From: Methylobacterium bullatum
GTDB lineage: Bacteria > Pseudomonadota > Alphaproteobacteria > Rhizobiales > Beijerinckiaceae
Direction of reading: 5' to 3'
Length of the DNA: 64,000 nucleotides
Assembly (NCBI GenBank): GCA_902712845.1
Contig: LR743504.1
Span: 4,376,001 to 4,440,000 of the forward strand
In this document: positions 40,419 through 48,278 of the stretch, in pieces
How the letters are laid out: every line of letters starts with the position of its first letter
Position numbering within the stretch: the first letter of the stretch is position 1
Translations under genes and position numbers: made by a program
The notes under the pieces: model-generated
Databases searched by the model: none
What the model was told of the DNA's origin: nothing
What the model saw: the letters and a program-made list of their open reading frames with translations, nothing else

Positions 40419-41243
40419 TTATGCCGCTTCGAGAAGCGGCTTGTTGAAGTAGGCGTGGTCTGGGGTTTTGCGCCCCAGGCTCGAATGCAGGCGTCGTCCG
40501 TTGTAGAAGTCGAGGTATCGGCCGATTGATGCCCGGGCATGGCTGACGGTCTCATAAGCCCGGAGATAGACCTCCTCGTATTTCAACGATTTCCAGAGCC
40601 GTTCGACGAAGACGTTGTCACGCCACGCGCCCTTGCCGTCCATGCTGATCTTGATCTCCTTGGCCAGCATGACCTTCGTGAAGTCGTTGCTGGTGAACTG
40701 CGAACCCTGATCGGTATTGAAGATTTCGGGTTGCCCGAAGCGAGCCAAGGCCTCTTCGACGGCCTCGATGCAGAAGTCCGCCTGCATCGTGATGGACAGC
40801 CGCCAGCTCAGCACCCGCCGGCTGAACCAGTCGACGACGGCAGCGAGATAGACGAAGCCCCGGGCCATGGGAATGTAGGTAATGTCCATGGCCCAGACCT
40901 GATTGGGGTGCGTCACCGGCAGCTTGCGGAGCAGGTAGGGGTAGATCTTGTGGCCCGGCGCCGGCTTCGACGTGTTCGGCCTGCGGTAGAGTGCCTCGAT
41001 CGCCATGCGCTTCATCAGCGTCGCGACGTGCAGGCGGCCAACGCTGATGCCTTCCCCGGCCAGTAGGTCGCGCAGCATACGGCTGCCGGCGAAGGGATAT
41101 TCCAGATGCAGTTCGTCGATCCGTCGCATGAGTGCGAGATCGGCGGCCGAGACAGGGCGCGGCAGGTAGTAGACGCTTCCCCGGCTGATCCCGAGTTCGC
41201 GTGCCTGCCCGGCAACCGGCAGAGCATGGGAGCGGTCGATCAT
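40419..41243 (-). CDS. IS3-family transposase OrfB (integrase catalytic part)
   Basis: A 274-residue product with an HTH_21 region (GISRGSVYYLPRP...RIDELHLEYPFAGSRML in parts) and an rve/DDE core: first Asp in WAMDITYIPM, second in NTDQGSQFTS, Glu in VERLWKSLKYEEVYL. The end LDFYNGRRLHSSLGRKTPD is the usual OrfB tail. It starts at an ATG that overlaps the orfA stop (ATGA). In IS3 elements an OrfAB fusion is made by -1 frameshifting near this junction. The slippery site was not identified. Confidence 0.93.
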   Translation of the reverse strand: MIDRSHALPVAGQARELGISRGSVYYLPRPVSAADLALMRRIDELHLEYPFAGSRMLRDLLAGEGISVGRLHVATLMKRMAIEALYRRPNTSKPAPGHKIYPYLLRKLPVTHPNQVWAMDITYIPMARGFVYLAAVVDWFSRRVLSWRLSITMQADFCIEAVEEALARFGQPEIFNTDQGSQFTSNDFTKVMLAKEIKISMDGKGAWRDNVFVERLWKSLKYEEVYLRAYETVSHARASIGRYLDFYNGRRLHSSLGRKTPDHAYFNKPLLEAA

Positions 41244-41554
41244 CGTCTTGCGCTCGGCAACAGTCCGGCCTTGTCGAGCGCGCCTTCCAAAAAATCGTTG
41301 GCCAGCGTGAGCTCTCCGATCTTGGCATGCAGCGTCTTCACGTCGATCACTGGCGTGGCGGCAATCACGGTGGCCTCAGATCCGAAGACGCCGGCGGCCC
41401 CTTCCAGAAGTTGGGAACGCCACTGCGTGATCTGATTGGGATGCACATCAAACTGCTGCGCCAACTCGGCCAGCGTCTTCTCGCCGCGCACTGCTGCCAA
41501 CGCCACCTTCGCCTTGAAGGCAGGGCTGTGGTTCCGCCTGGGTCTCTTCGTCAT
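41240..41554 (-). CDS. IS3-family transposase OrfA
   Basis: A 104-residue protein with an N-terminal HTH_Tnp_1 domain: NHSPAFKAKVALAAVRGEKT, then LAELAQQFDVHPNQITQWRSQ. A leucine-zipper-like part follows toward the C-terminus (LHAKIGELTLANDFLEGAL). It binds the element ends and regulates transposition. The ATG at 41554 is preceded by GGAGAGACG. It overlaps orfB by four bases. Confidence 0.92.
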   Translation of the reverse strand: MTKRPRRNHSPAFKAKVALAAVRGEKTLAELAQQFDVHPNQITQWRSQLLEGAAGVFGSEATVIAATPVIDVKTLHAKIGELTLANDFLEGALDKAGLLPSARR

Positions 41555-41917
41555 CGTCTCTCCTGATCGCAGCCATCCTGGCCGCCTTCAGGCAGACAAT
41601 CCACTCAGCCCGCTGTGCAGATTTGCCGAGCCACCTCTATCATCACCCTCGACGTGCTGACCGCGATCCTCGCCCACTTCGTCCTTGAGCCCATGCGCCA
41701 GAACCGGCTCGGCCCCGGCGACGAGCGCGCCATGACAGCCAAGCCCGTCCGCCTTTTGCGTTGAGGCGCTGTCGGCGATGAACGGCCAGTGCGTGATGGC
41801 AATCGTGCGGCTTTCATCGACCCCGAGCAGGCCCTGGGACGATCCGGGTTCAGGCGCTCGGCGATACGGAGAGGATGTCCGGGTTGAGTCGAGCCCTCGC
41901 CGAGTGCCGTCAAAAAG

Positions 41918-43645
41918 TCATTCGGCCGCGACGTGAAGGTGCACCTGTGGGCGGGCCGGCCCTTCGCGGTCGGCACGCCAGCCCGATTGAACCGGAGCGA
42001 TCGCGACTTGGTTTCGTCCGCCGTGCTTGGCGCGATAGAGTGCCGCGTCGGCTGCCTTGACGAGGTCGGCGCTGTTGCTCGACGTGCTCGGCAGGGAGGA
42101 CACGCCCAGCGATGCCGAGACCTTCGCACCATGGCCCCCGGACAGAGCCTCTATCCGTTCCCGGATCTGTTCTGCCTTGAGCGCTGCATCCTCGAGGCTG
42201 CAATCGGGGAGAAACACGATCATTTCCTCGCCACCGTAGCGACAGGCGACATCGGTTTCCCGGAGCGCTCCGACGATCGCTGCCGCCGCCTCCCTCAGAA
42301 CCGCGTCCCCCGTCGCATGGCCGTGCTCGTCGTTGAGGCGCTTGAAGTGGTCGAGGTCGATCATGATCACCGAGACCTTCCGCCCCTCGCGCTCGGCGAT
42401 GCGGACATATCGGTCGAGACTGTCCTCCATGTAACGTCGGTTGTAGAGGCCCGTCAGCGGATCGCGGAGCGCCTGGTTGCGCAGCTTCTCGCGCAGCGCG
42501 ATGTTGGACAGGGCGAGCGACATCGCGTCCCCGAGCGCCGAGCTCAGCGGCAGGATGGCAGCCAGGCGTTCCTCCGCGCCCGAACCCTGCGCGAAGACCT
42601 GAAGAAGGCCGAGATTCTCGCCCCGCGCGACCATCGGGATTTCGAGGGCGGCGAGACCGGAGGCATGGTGCTCACAGCAGAGGGCTCTGGAGCCGCTGCG
42701 GTTGATGTGCGGCTTGCCGCGCTTCATGGCCCAGCACTGGTTGATCGCGATCACCTCCGGCGGGGGCGATCCATCCTCGCACGCCCAGGAGGTCGAGAGG
42801 ACGAGGCGGTCCCGCGAATTGTTGAAGACATAGAGCGCGCCGCTGAACCCGCCGATCAGTTCGCCGGCGGTGGCTCGGAGGACCGCGTTCGCATCGTGAT
42901 GATCGGCGGCGCTCTGGAGCATGTCCGTCATCTCGAACAGGTGGCCGATCTGCGTTCTGGACGCGTCCATGTCCGTGATGGCCGTCGCGCGGGCCTGAGC
43001 ATCTCGCGCGCTCGATCGGAATGCGAAGATCATGACTCCGGCAATCAGAATCTGCGACAGCAACACGATGCTTTTGCCGATCTCGATGCGAGTCTCGTGA
43101 TCGGCGAAGTGTGAGTTCCAGTCCGCCAGGAAGGCATCGAACGCGCGACGCATCGTGCCGATCAGAGCGGCACTCCTGCGTTCCTTGAGCAGGGACTGAG
43201 CCGCCTCCAGCTTTCCGGCGCGGACGAGTTCGAGTGTATCCGTCCAGATGGCTTCGAGCGACTTGATGCTGGCGTCGGCGGAAGCGCTGGTCCCGTCGGG
43301 CATCCTGAGGAAAGGATCGAGGCGAGCCAGATACGTATCGCGGCGGCTATGGAGCGCTTCGAAGGCGCGGCTGTACTCGCTGTATTCGGTGTCCCGGTCG
43401 CCGAGGGCTCTGTTCAGGACGTAGGCTTCCGCGTCCATGAGAGCTTCCTGGGCGATGCGCATCTGCCGCCCGCCCTCGCGCAGGTCGATGAGAGCCTGCT
43501 GGTGCCGGTTGGTGTAGAAGAAGCCAGAGAGCACGATCGTGATCATGACCACGACGAGACCGACCTGAGCGGCAAGGCGATGCCGGACATTGCCGCGCCG
43601 GGTGCTTGCCGTCGCAACACCCGTTTCGCGCTCACTCAGAGCCAT
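41918..43645 (-). CDS. Membrane-bound diguanylate cyclase (CHASE3-like, GAF, GGDEF)
   Basis: About 575 residues. One membrane helix (VGLVVVMITIVLSGFFY, about 32-48) precedes a helical periplasmic sensor of CHASE3 type (about 50-205). A second helix follows (IVLLSQILIAGVMIFAF, about 207-223), then a GAF-like domain (about 255-390) and a GGDEF domain (about 410-560, RDPLTGLYNRRYMEDSL). The active site is GGEEM in place of GGEEF, and an inhibitory-site RETD lies five residues before it. It should make cyclic di-GMP in response to an external signal. The ATG at 43645 was chosen because the upstream frame overlaps non-coding DNA and the DUF6886-like gene. It is separated from the latter by 235 bases. 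Confidence 0.87.
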   Translation of the reverse strand: MALSERETGVATASTRRGNVRHRLAAQVGLVVVMITIVLSGFFYTNRHQQALIDLREGGRQMRIAQEALMDAEAYVLNRALGDRDTEYSEYSRAFEALHSRRDTYLARLDPFLRMPDGTSASADASIKSLEAIWTDTLELVRAGKLEAAQSLLKERRSAALIGTMRRAFDAFLADWNSHFADHETRIEIGKSIVLLSQILIAGVMIFAFRSSARDAQARATAITDMDASRTQIGHLFEMTDMLQSAADHHDANAVLRATAGELIGGFSGALYVFNNSRDRLVLSTSWACEDGSPPPEVIAINQCWAMKRGKPHINRSGSRALCCEHHASGLAALEIPMVARGENLGLLQVFAQGSGAEERLAAILPLSSALGDAMSLALSNIALREKLRNQALRDPLTGLYNRRYMEDSLDRYVRIAEREGRKVSVIMIDLDHFKRLNDEHGHATGDAVLREAAAAIVGALRETDVACRYGGEEMIVFLPDCSLEDAALKAEQIRERIEALSGGHGAKVSASLGVSSLPSTSSNSADLVKAADAALYRAKHGGRNQVAIAPVQSGWRADREGPARPQVHLHVAAE

Positions 43646-43880
43646 TGCCGGTCCTATGATATCGGAACCGACACGGATCGGCACGCGGGAGACAGAAAGG
43701 CACCAACCTCCTGTCTCCGCGTGAAAGAAGATGGCTAAGAGATTGTTTTCAGCAGCTGCGTTTCGGGGGGCAGTCCGGGGTTCGCTCTCGCTCAGCCATA
43801 GCGGTCCGTCCCCTTCGCGGCGAAAGGGCTTGTCCGGTCGCCCCGATCTCGGATGCGCTCCCCAACACGCGACCGTCACC

Positions 43881-44492
43881 TCACCGCACACGAGCACCCG
43901 CGATCGGCTTCGGCGGCCCGCCTTCCGGAGTCACCCAATCCTGCGCGTTCCTGAGGCGGATGCCACTGGCGTGAAGGGTGGAGCGCCAGATCGGCGCGAG
44001 CGGCGTGAGGCGGGGCAAGGTACGGAGTTCGAGGCCTGCCGCCGCCATCGCACCGGGCAGGTCCCGGATCGTGTCGTGGCCGGTGGGGACGACCGGGCTC
44101 TTCGACACCCAGGTGCCGGGCTCCCCCGTGGGTTCGAAGGTCCCGGGCGGCATGCGGTAGCGCTCGATCGCGGCGGTGGAGATCCGCTCCGCCCAATCCT
44201 CCTCCACATAGGCCACGGCGCGGCCGGTGACGTCGCCGAACCACCTCCGCCGGTCCTCCCTCGAGGTCCGTTCGGTGGGCCAGATCACGATCCGGGGGCA
44301 GTCGCGCGGAAAGAGGTAGAGCAGGCCCTGGGCCGCATCGATCGCCCAGACCAGGGGGCCGTTCAGCCAGGCCCCCGCCGGCCCGCGATCCACGCCGACG
44401 CGGACGGGGCGCGGCGCGAAGACCCGGATCGCCGGGTCCTCGCTGAAATGGAACAGGTCCTTTGGTTCGCCGGACGTGTCGTTCGGGCTCAC
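43881..44492 (-). CDS. DUF6886-like protein coupled to ntrC
   Basis: A 203-residue soluble protein. The start (DLFHFSEDPAIRVFAPRP), GPLVWAIDAAQGLLYLFPRDCPRI and the Trp/Arg-rich middle resemble the DUF6886 family from memory. The function is unknown, and the fold may be related to ADP-ribosyltransferase-like or RES-type domains. Its GTG start overlaps the ntrC stop (GTGA at 44489-44492), so it is translated with ntrC. The ending IRLRNAQDWVTPEGG...AGARVR is duplicated in the remnant at 40192-40320. Presence in the ntrBC operon suggests a link to nitrogen status, but nothing in the protein shows what it does. Confidence 0.75.
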   Translation of the reverse strand: MSPNDTSGEPKDLFHFSEDPAIRVFAPRPVRVGVDRGPAGAWLNGPLVWAIDAAQGLLYLFPRDCPRIVIWPTERTSREDRRRWFGDVTGRAVAYVEEDWAERISTAAIERYRMPPGTFEPTGEPGTWVSKSPVVPTGHDTIRDLPGAMAAAGLELRTLPRLTPLAPIWRSTLHASGIRLRNAQDWVTPEGGPPKPIAGARVR

Positions 44493-45952
44493 CGTGCGTT
44501 GCGGAAGACCTGAAGGTCGAGATCCCGCACCTTCTTGCGCAGGGTGTTGCGGTTGACGCCGAGCAGTTCCGCCGCGCGGATCTGGTTCCCGCGCGTGGCG
44601 GCCAGAGCCGCGCCGATCAGCGGGCCTTCGATCTCGCGTAAGATTCGGTGGTAGAGGCCGGGCGGGGGCAGCGTGTCGCGATAGCCGCTGAAATACTCGG
44701 CGAGATGGCGTTCCACCGCCGCCGACAAGGTCTCGTTCTCCGCCGCGCCGGCCTTGCGCGCGCCGGAGCCGTTGCCCTGCGGCTGGGCCAGGGGCAGCGT
44801 ATCGAGCTCGGCCTCGATCACCGGGCCGGTGATCGTTTCCTGCGGATAGAGGGCCGCGAGGCGCCGGACGAGGTTCTCCAGTTCGCGCACGTTGCCGGGC
44901 CAGCGGTAGCGCTTGAGGCGGTCCATCGCCTCGCCGTCGAGCTGCTTTCGGCTCAAGCCCTCCTTCTCCACCAGGATGAAGAAGTGGCGGATCAGGTCGG
45001 GCACGTCCTCCGAGCGCTCGCGCAGCGCGGGCAGGCGCAGCGGCACGACGTTGAGCCGGAAGAACAGATCCTCGCGAAAGATGCCCTGCTGGATCGAGAC
45101 GCGCAGATCCTTGTTGGTGGCCGCGATGATGCGGACATTGGTCTTGATCGGGACCCTTCCGCCCACCGTGGTGTACTCGCCCTGCTGCAGCACGCGCAGG
45201 AGGCGGGTCTGGGCCTCCATCGGCATGTCGCCGATCTCGTCGAGGAAGAGCGTGCCGCCCTCGGCCTGCTCGAACCGGCCGGCCGAGCGCGAGAGCGCGC
45301 CGGTGAAGGCACCCTTCTCATGGCCGAAGAGTTCGGATTCGATGAGGTCGCGCGGGATCGCCGCCATGTTCACCGGCACGAAGGGGCCGGAGCGGCGACG
45401 GCCGTAATCGTGCAGCGCGCGGGCCACCAGCTCCTTGCCGGTGCCCGACTCGCCGGTGATCATCACCGTGAGGTCGGTGGGCATCAGGCGGGCCAGCGCC
45501 CGGTAGATCTCCTGCATGGCCGGCGAACGGCCCACCAGCGGGATGTCCTCGTTGCCGGGATCGGCGCCGGGGGCGGGCGTCCCGCGCGGCCGCGAGAGCG
45601 CCCGCCCGACGATGGCGATGAGCTCCTTCAGGTCGAAGGGCTTGGGCAGGTATTCGTAGGCCCCGCGCTCGGAGGCGCGGATCGCGGTCATGAACGTGTT
45701 CTGCGCGCTCATGACGATGATCGGCAGTTCCGGCCGCACGCGCTTGATGCGCGGCAGCAGGTCGAACACGTTCTCGTCCGGCATCATCACGTCGGTGATG
45801 ACGAGGTCGCCCTCCCCTTGCGCGACCCAGCGCCAGAGGGTGGCGCAGTTGCCGGTGGAGCGGACCTCGTAGCCGGCCCGCGACAGGGCCTGGTTGAGGA
45901 CGGTGCGGATGGCGGCGTCGTCGTCCGCGACGATGATGTGGCCGTTGGGCAT
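44489..45952 (-). CDS. ntrC: Nitrogen regulation response regulator NtrC (NR-I)
   Basis: A 487-residue sigma-54 activator. The receiver domain carries phospho-acceptor Asp54 (DLVITDVMMPDE). The AAA+ domain has Walker A GESGTGKELVARAL, the sigma-54 contact loop KGAFTGALSRSAG and Walker B GGTLFLDEIGDMP. A Fis-type HTH closes the protein (GNQIRAAELLGVNRNTLRKKVRDLDL). When phosphorylated by NtrB under nitrogen limitation it activates assimilation genes. It lies 9 bases after ntrB and overlaps the DUF6886-like gene downstream. Unlike NtrX of this window it retains GAFTGA. Confidence 0.96.
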   Translation of the reverse strand: MPNGHIIVADDDAAIRTVLNQALSRAGYEVRSTGNCATLWRWVAQGEGDLVITDVMMPDENVFDLLPRIKRVRPELPIIVMSAQNTFMTAIRASERGAYEYLPKPFDLKELIAIVGRALSRPRGTPAPGADPGNEDIPLVGRSPAMQEIYRALARLMPTDLTVMITGESGTGKELVARALHDYGRRRSGPFVPVNMAAIPRDLIESELFGHEKGAFTGALSRSAGRFEQAEGGTLFLDEIGDMPMEAQTRLLRVLQQGEYTTVGGRVPIKTNVRIIAATNKDLRVSIQQGIFREDLFFRLNVVPLRLPALRERSEDVPDLIRHFFILVEKEGLSRKQLDGEAMDRLKRYRWPGNVRELENLVRRLAALYPQETITGPVIEAELDTLPLAQPQGNGSGARKAGAAENETLSAAVERHLAEYFSGYRDTLPPPGLYHRILREIEGPLIGAALAATRGNQIRAAELLGVNRNTLRKKVRDLDLQVFRNAR

Positions 45953-45961
45953 GACGCGACT

Positions 45962-47101
45962 CTATTGCTCCGCGGCCGACTCGCGCCCGTCACGGGCGCT
46001 CGACATGGGAAGGAGGAGACGGAAAGTGGTGCGGCGCGGCACGGGATCGCATTCGACGATGCCACCGTGATCGCCGATGATCTTGGCCGCTAGTGCAAGT
46101 CCGAGGCCGGACCCCTGCGCTTTCGTGGTCACGAACGGGTCGAACAGGTCGGGCAGGAGCTCGGCCGAGACCCCCGGCCCGTTGTCCCGCACCGCCACTT
46201 CGATGGGCAGGCTCACCCGTTCCCGCGTGCCGGGCACCTGCATCTTCAGGCCGGTGCGGAAGGCGGTGGAGAGGGTGATCTCGCCGTCCACCGCATCGGC
46301 GCCGATGGCCTCGGCGGCGTTCTTGACGAGGTTGAGGATGACCTGGATCAGCTGGTCGCGGTTGCCCAGGACGGGGGGCAGCGACGGGTCGTAGGTCTCG
46401 ACGAAGCGGATGTGCCGGGCAAAGCCCGACTGGGCCGAGCGCTTCACCTGATCGAGCACGCCGTGCACGTTGACGGGGCCTCGTTCGACCGGGCGTTCGT
46501 CGCCGAACAGCTCCATCCGTTCGACGATGCGGACGATCCGGTCGGATTCGTCGCAGATCAGCCGGGTGAGCAGGCGGTCGTCCTCGGTGCCGGATTGTTC
46601 GAGGAGCTGGGCCGCCCCGCGGATTCCCGCGAGCGGGTTCTTGATCTCATGCGCCAGCATGGCGCCCAGCGCGATCATCGAGCGCGCGGCGCCGCGATGG
46701 GTGAGCTGCCGGTTCATCTTGTCGGCGATGGTGCGCTCCTGGAGCATCATCACCACGGCATCCTCCTCGTCGCCGAGGGGGGTCGCGAAGACGTCGACGT
46801 TGCGCTCCAGGCCGGAGCGCGGCTGGACCAGTTCGACGCCGTATTCGCTGACGCTCGCCCGGCGGCGGCGCACTTCGGCCACGAGGGCGCTGATCGGGGA
46901 CGAGAACGGGATGATGTCGCGCAGGTGCCGGCGCTGCATCAACCGGGCGGAATGATCGAAGAACGTCTCCGCCGCGTGGTTCACATGGAGGATGCGGTCG
47001 TCGGCGCCGATGGTGATGACCGGCAGCGGCAGGGCGTTGATCACCGCCTCGCTGGTGGGCGGGGCGATGGTCCGGCCGCGATGTTCCTTGTCCGCGCTCA
47101 C
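45962..47101 (-). CDS. ntrB: Nitrogen regulation sensor kinase NtrB (NR-II)
   Basis: A 379-residue cytoplasmic kinase that phosphorylates and dephosphorylates NtrC under control of PII. An N-terminal PAS domain (INALPLPVITIGADDRILHV, about 21-130) precedes the transmitter with His151 in MLAHEIKNPLAGIRGAAQLL. ATPase motifs are LNLVKNAAEAI, RDNGPGV and GSGLGLALAAKI. The start is a GTG at 47101 that overlaps the dusB stop (GTGA), giving translational coupling. The frame stays open upstream, but that part is antisense-like to dusB. Confidence 0.95.
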   Translation of the reverse strand: MSADKEHRGRTIAPPTSEAVINALPLPVITIGADDRILHVNHAAETFFDHSARLMQRRHLRDIIPFSSPISALVAEVRRRRASVSEYGVELVQPRSGLERNVDVFATPLGDEEDAVVMMLQERTIADKMNRQLTHRGAARSMIALGAMLAHEIKNPLAGIRGAAQLLEQSGTEDDRLLTRLICDESDRIVRIVERMELFGDERPVERGPVNVHGVLDQVKRSAQSGFARHIRFVETYDPSLPPVLGNRDQLIQVILNLVKNAAEAIGADAVDGEITLSTAFRTGLKMQVPGTRERVSLPIEVAVRDNGPGVSAELLPDLFDPFVTTKAQGSGLGLALAAKIIGDHGGIVECDPVPRRTTFRLLLPMSSARDGRESAAEQ

Positions 47102-48144
47102 GCTGCCTCCTCGGTGACGAATGGTACGCGCGGGTGCCGCATCGCCTTCGAGAGAAGGTCGGCTGCGATGGCCGGATCGGTGGTGGTGAGAAGCCGCGTC
47201 CGGTCGTCGGGGCCGAGCGCGCCGGATCCGTCGACATAGGCTGCCAAGTGCTTGCGCGCGTGGCGCACGCCCATGGCGGGGCCGTAGAGGGCGAGGAGCC
47301 CCTGGTAATGCTCCAGGGCGAGGGCGGCCTTCTCTTCGGCGTCGAGGGAACGCGGTGCCCGACCGGCGAGACCGGCGGCGATCTCGCCCACCAACCAGGG
47401 ACGACCCAGGGCCGCGCGGCCGATCATCAGCCCGGCGGCGCCCGATGCGGCGAGGCAGGCCCGCGCACCGGCGAGATCGACGACGTCGCCATTGGCGATG
47501 ACCGGGATCGAGACCGCGTCCACCACGGCTCGGATGGCGGCCCAATCGGCCTGCCCCTTGTAGAATTGCTGCCGGGTGCGGCCATGCACGGTGACCGCCG
47601 CGAGGCCGAGTCCTTCGGCGCGCCGGGCGAGATCGGGGGCATTGAGGCTCGCATGGTCCCAGCCGAGGCGCATCTTGACCGTGACCGGGATCGCCACCGC
47701 CGCGCGGACGGCGGCGAGGATGCGCGTGGCCCCCTCGATGTCGCGCATCAGGGCGGAGCCCGCCTCCCCGCCGGTGACGGTCTTGGCCGGGCAGCCCATG
47801 TTGATGTCGATGACATCGGCGCCATTCGCCTCGGCCAGGCGTGCGGCCTCCGCCATCGATTCGGGCACGCAGCCGGCGAGCTGGACCACGTGGGGATCGA
47901 CCCCGCCGCCCTCGGCCCGCAGGCGCGCCTCCTCCGCCCCACGGGCGAATTCGGCCGCCGCCACCATCTCCGAGACGACGGCGCTTGCACCCAGACGCCG
48001 CGCGATGCGACGCATGTGCAGGTCGGTGACGCCCGACAGGGGGGCGAGCAGGACCGGCACCGAAGCCGCGGCGCCTGCCTTCTCGCCGGCCTGCCCCTGG
48101 CCATCGCCCGAGCGCAGAACGCTCAAATAATCATCAGCTTTCAT
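47098..48144 (-). CDS. dusB: tRNA-dihydrouridine synthase B (NifR3)
   Basis: A 348-residue FMN enzyme that reduces specific uridines in tRNA. The TIM-barrel motifs are APLSGVTDLHMRRIARRLGA, INMGCPAKTVTGGEAGSALM (catalytic Cys in GCP), VKMRLGWD, VHGRTRQQFYKGQADW and VIANGDV. Its position before ntrB is the conserved nifR3-ntrBC operon. The ATG at 48144 is better than a TTG four codons upstream. It diverges from ispDF across about 130 bases, where the promoters of both must lie. Confidence 0.95.
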   Translation of the reverse strand: MKADDYLSVLRSGDGQGQAGEKAGAAASVPVLLAPLSGVTDLHMRRIARRLGASAVVSEMVAAAEFARGAEEARLRAEGGGVDPHVVQLAGCVPESMAEAARLAEANGADVIDINMGCPAKTVTGGEAGSALMRDIEGATRILAAVRAAVAIPVTVKMRLGWDHASLNAPDLARRAEGLGLAAVTVHGRTRQQFYKGQADWAAIRAVVDAVSIPVIANGDVVDLAGARACLAASGAAGLMIGRAALGRPWLVGEIAAGLAGRAPRSLDAEEKAALALEHYQGLLALYGPAMGVRHARKHLAAYVDGSGALGPDDRTRLLTTTDPAIAADLLSKAMRHPRVPFVTEEAA

Positions 48145-48278
48145 TGTGCCCAACAAATAGACAATCGCCGGGGCGACGCAAGCGCCTTGCGCGATTTGAT
48201 TTCAGGCTATGCCCCGCTTAAACGACAGACCACCCCAGCCATCCACGCTACCTCGAACTGATGCGGGAGCACTTTTCC

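Larger units (their letters stand above)
40358..41638 (-). mobile_element. IS3-family insertion sequence with ends and target duplication
   Basis: A 1281-base element. The terminal inverted repeats start AGAGGTGGCTCGG at both ends (13 identical bases, then partial matches such as TCTG.AC.AG). A 3-bp direct repeat ATC flanks it at 40355-40357 and 41639-41641. It fits because the intact antiporter has ATC three times at this place and the split copy has four. Two overlapping transposase frames on the minus strand fill it. Both seem intact, so the element may still be active. Confidence 0.92.
40322..41764 (+). pseudogene. 3' remnant of an oxlT-like antiporter gene, split by an IS element
   Basis: Bases 40322-40357 and 41642-41764 together encode the end of a second antiporter: VQGSRLPVFAII, then ITLDVLTAILAHFVLEPMRQ in frame and a new C-terminus ...MTAKPVRLLR with TGA at 41762. 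They align with 37930-38082 of the intact gene at 36808. Everything upstream of VQGS is missing. The IS3-family element at 40358-41638 interrupts the remnant. Substitutions such as Tyr to His and Lys to Glu show divergence from the intact copy. Confidence 0.88.

Noticed and set aside
41765..41917. Possible further mobile-element remnant right of the antiporter remnant
   Set aside because: No transposase-like protein or inverted ends are visible; the short frames do not resemble any family.
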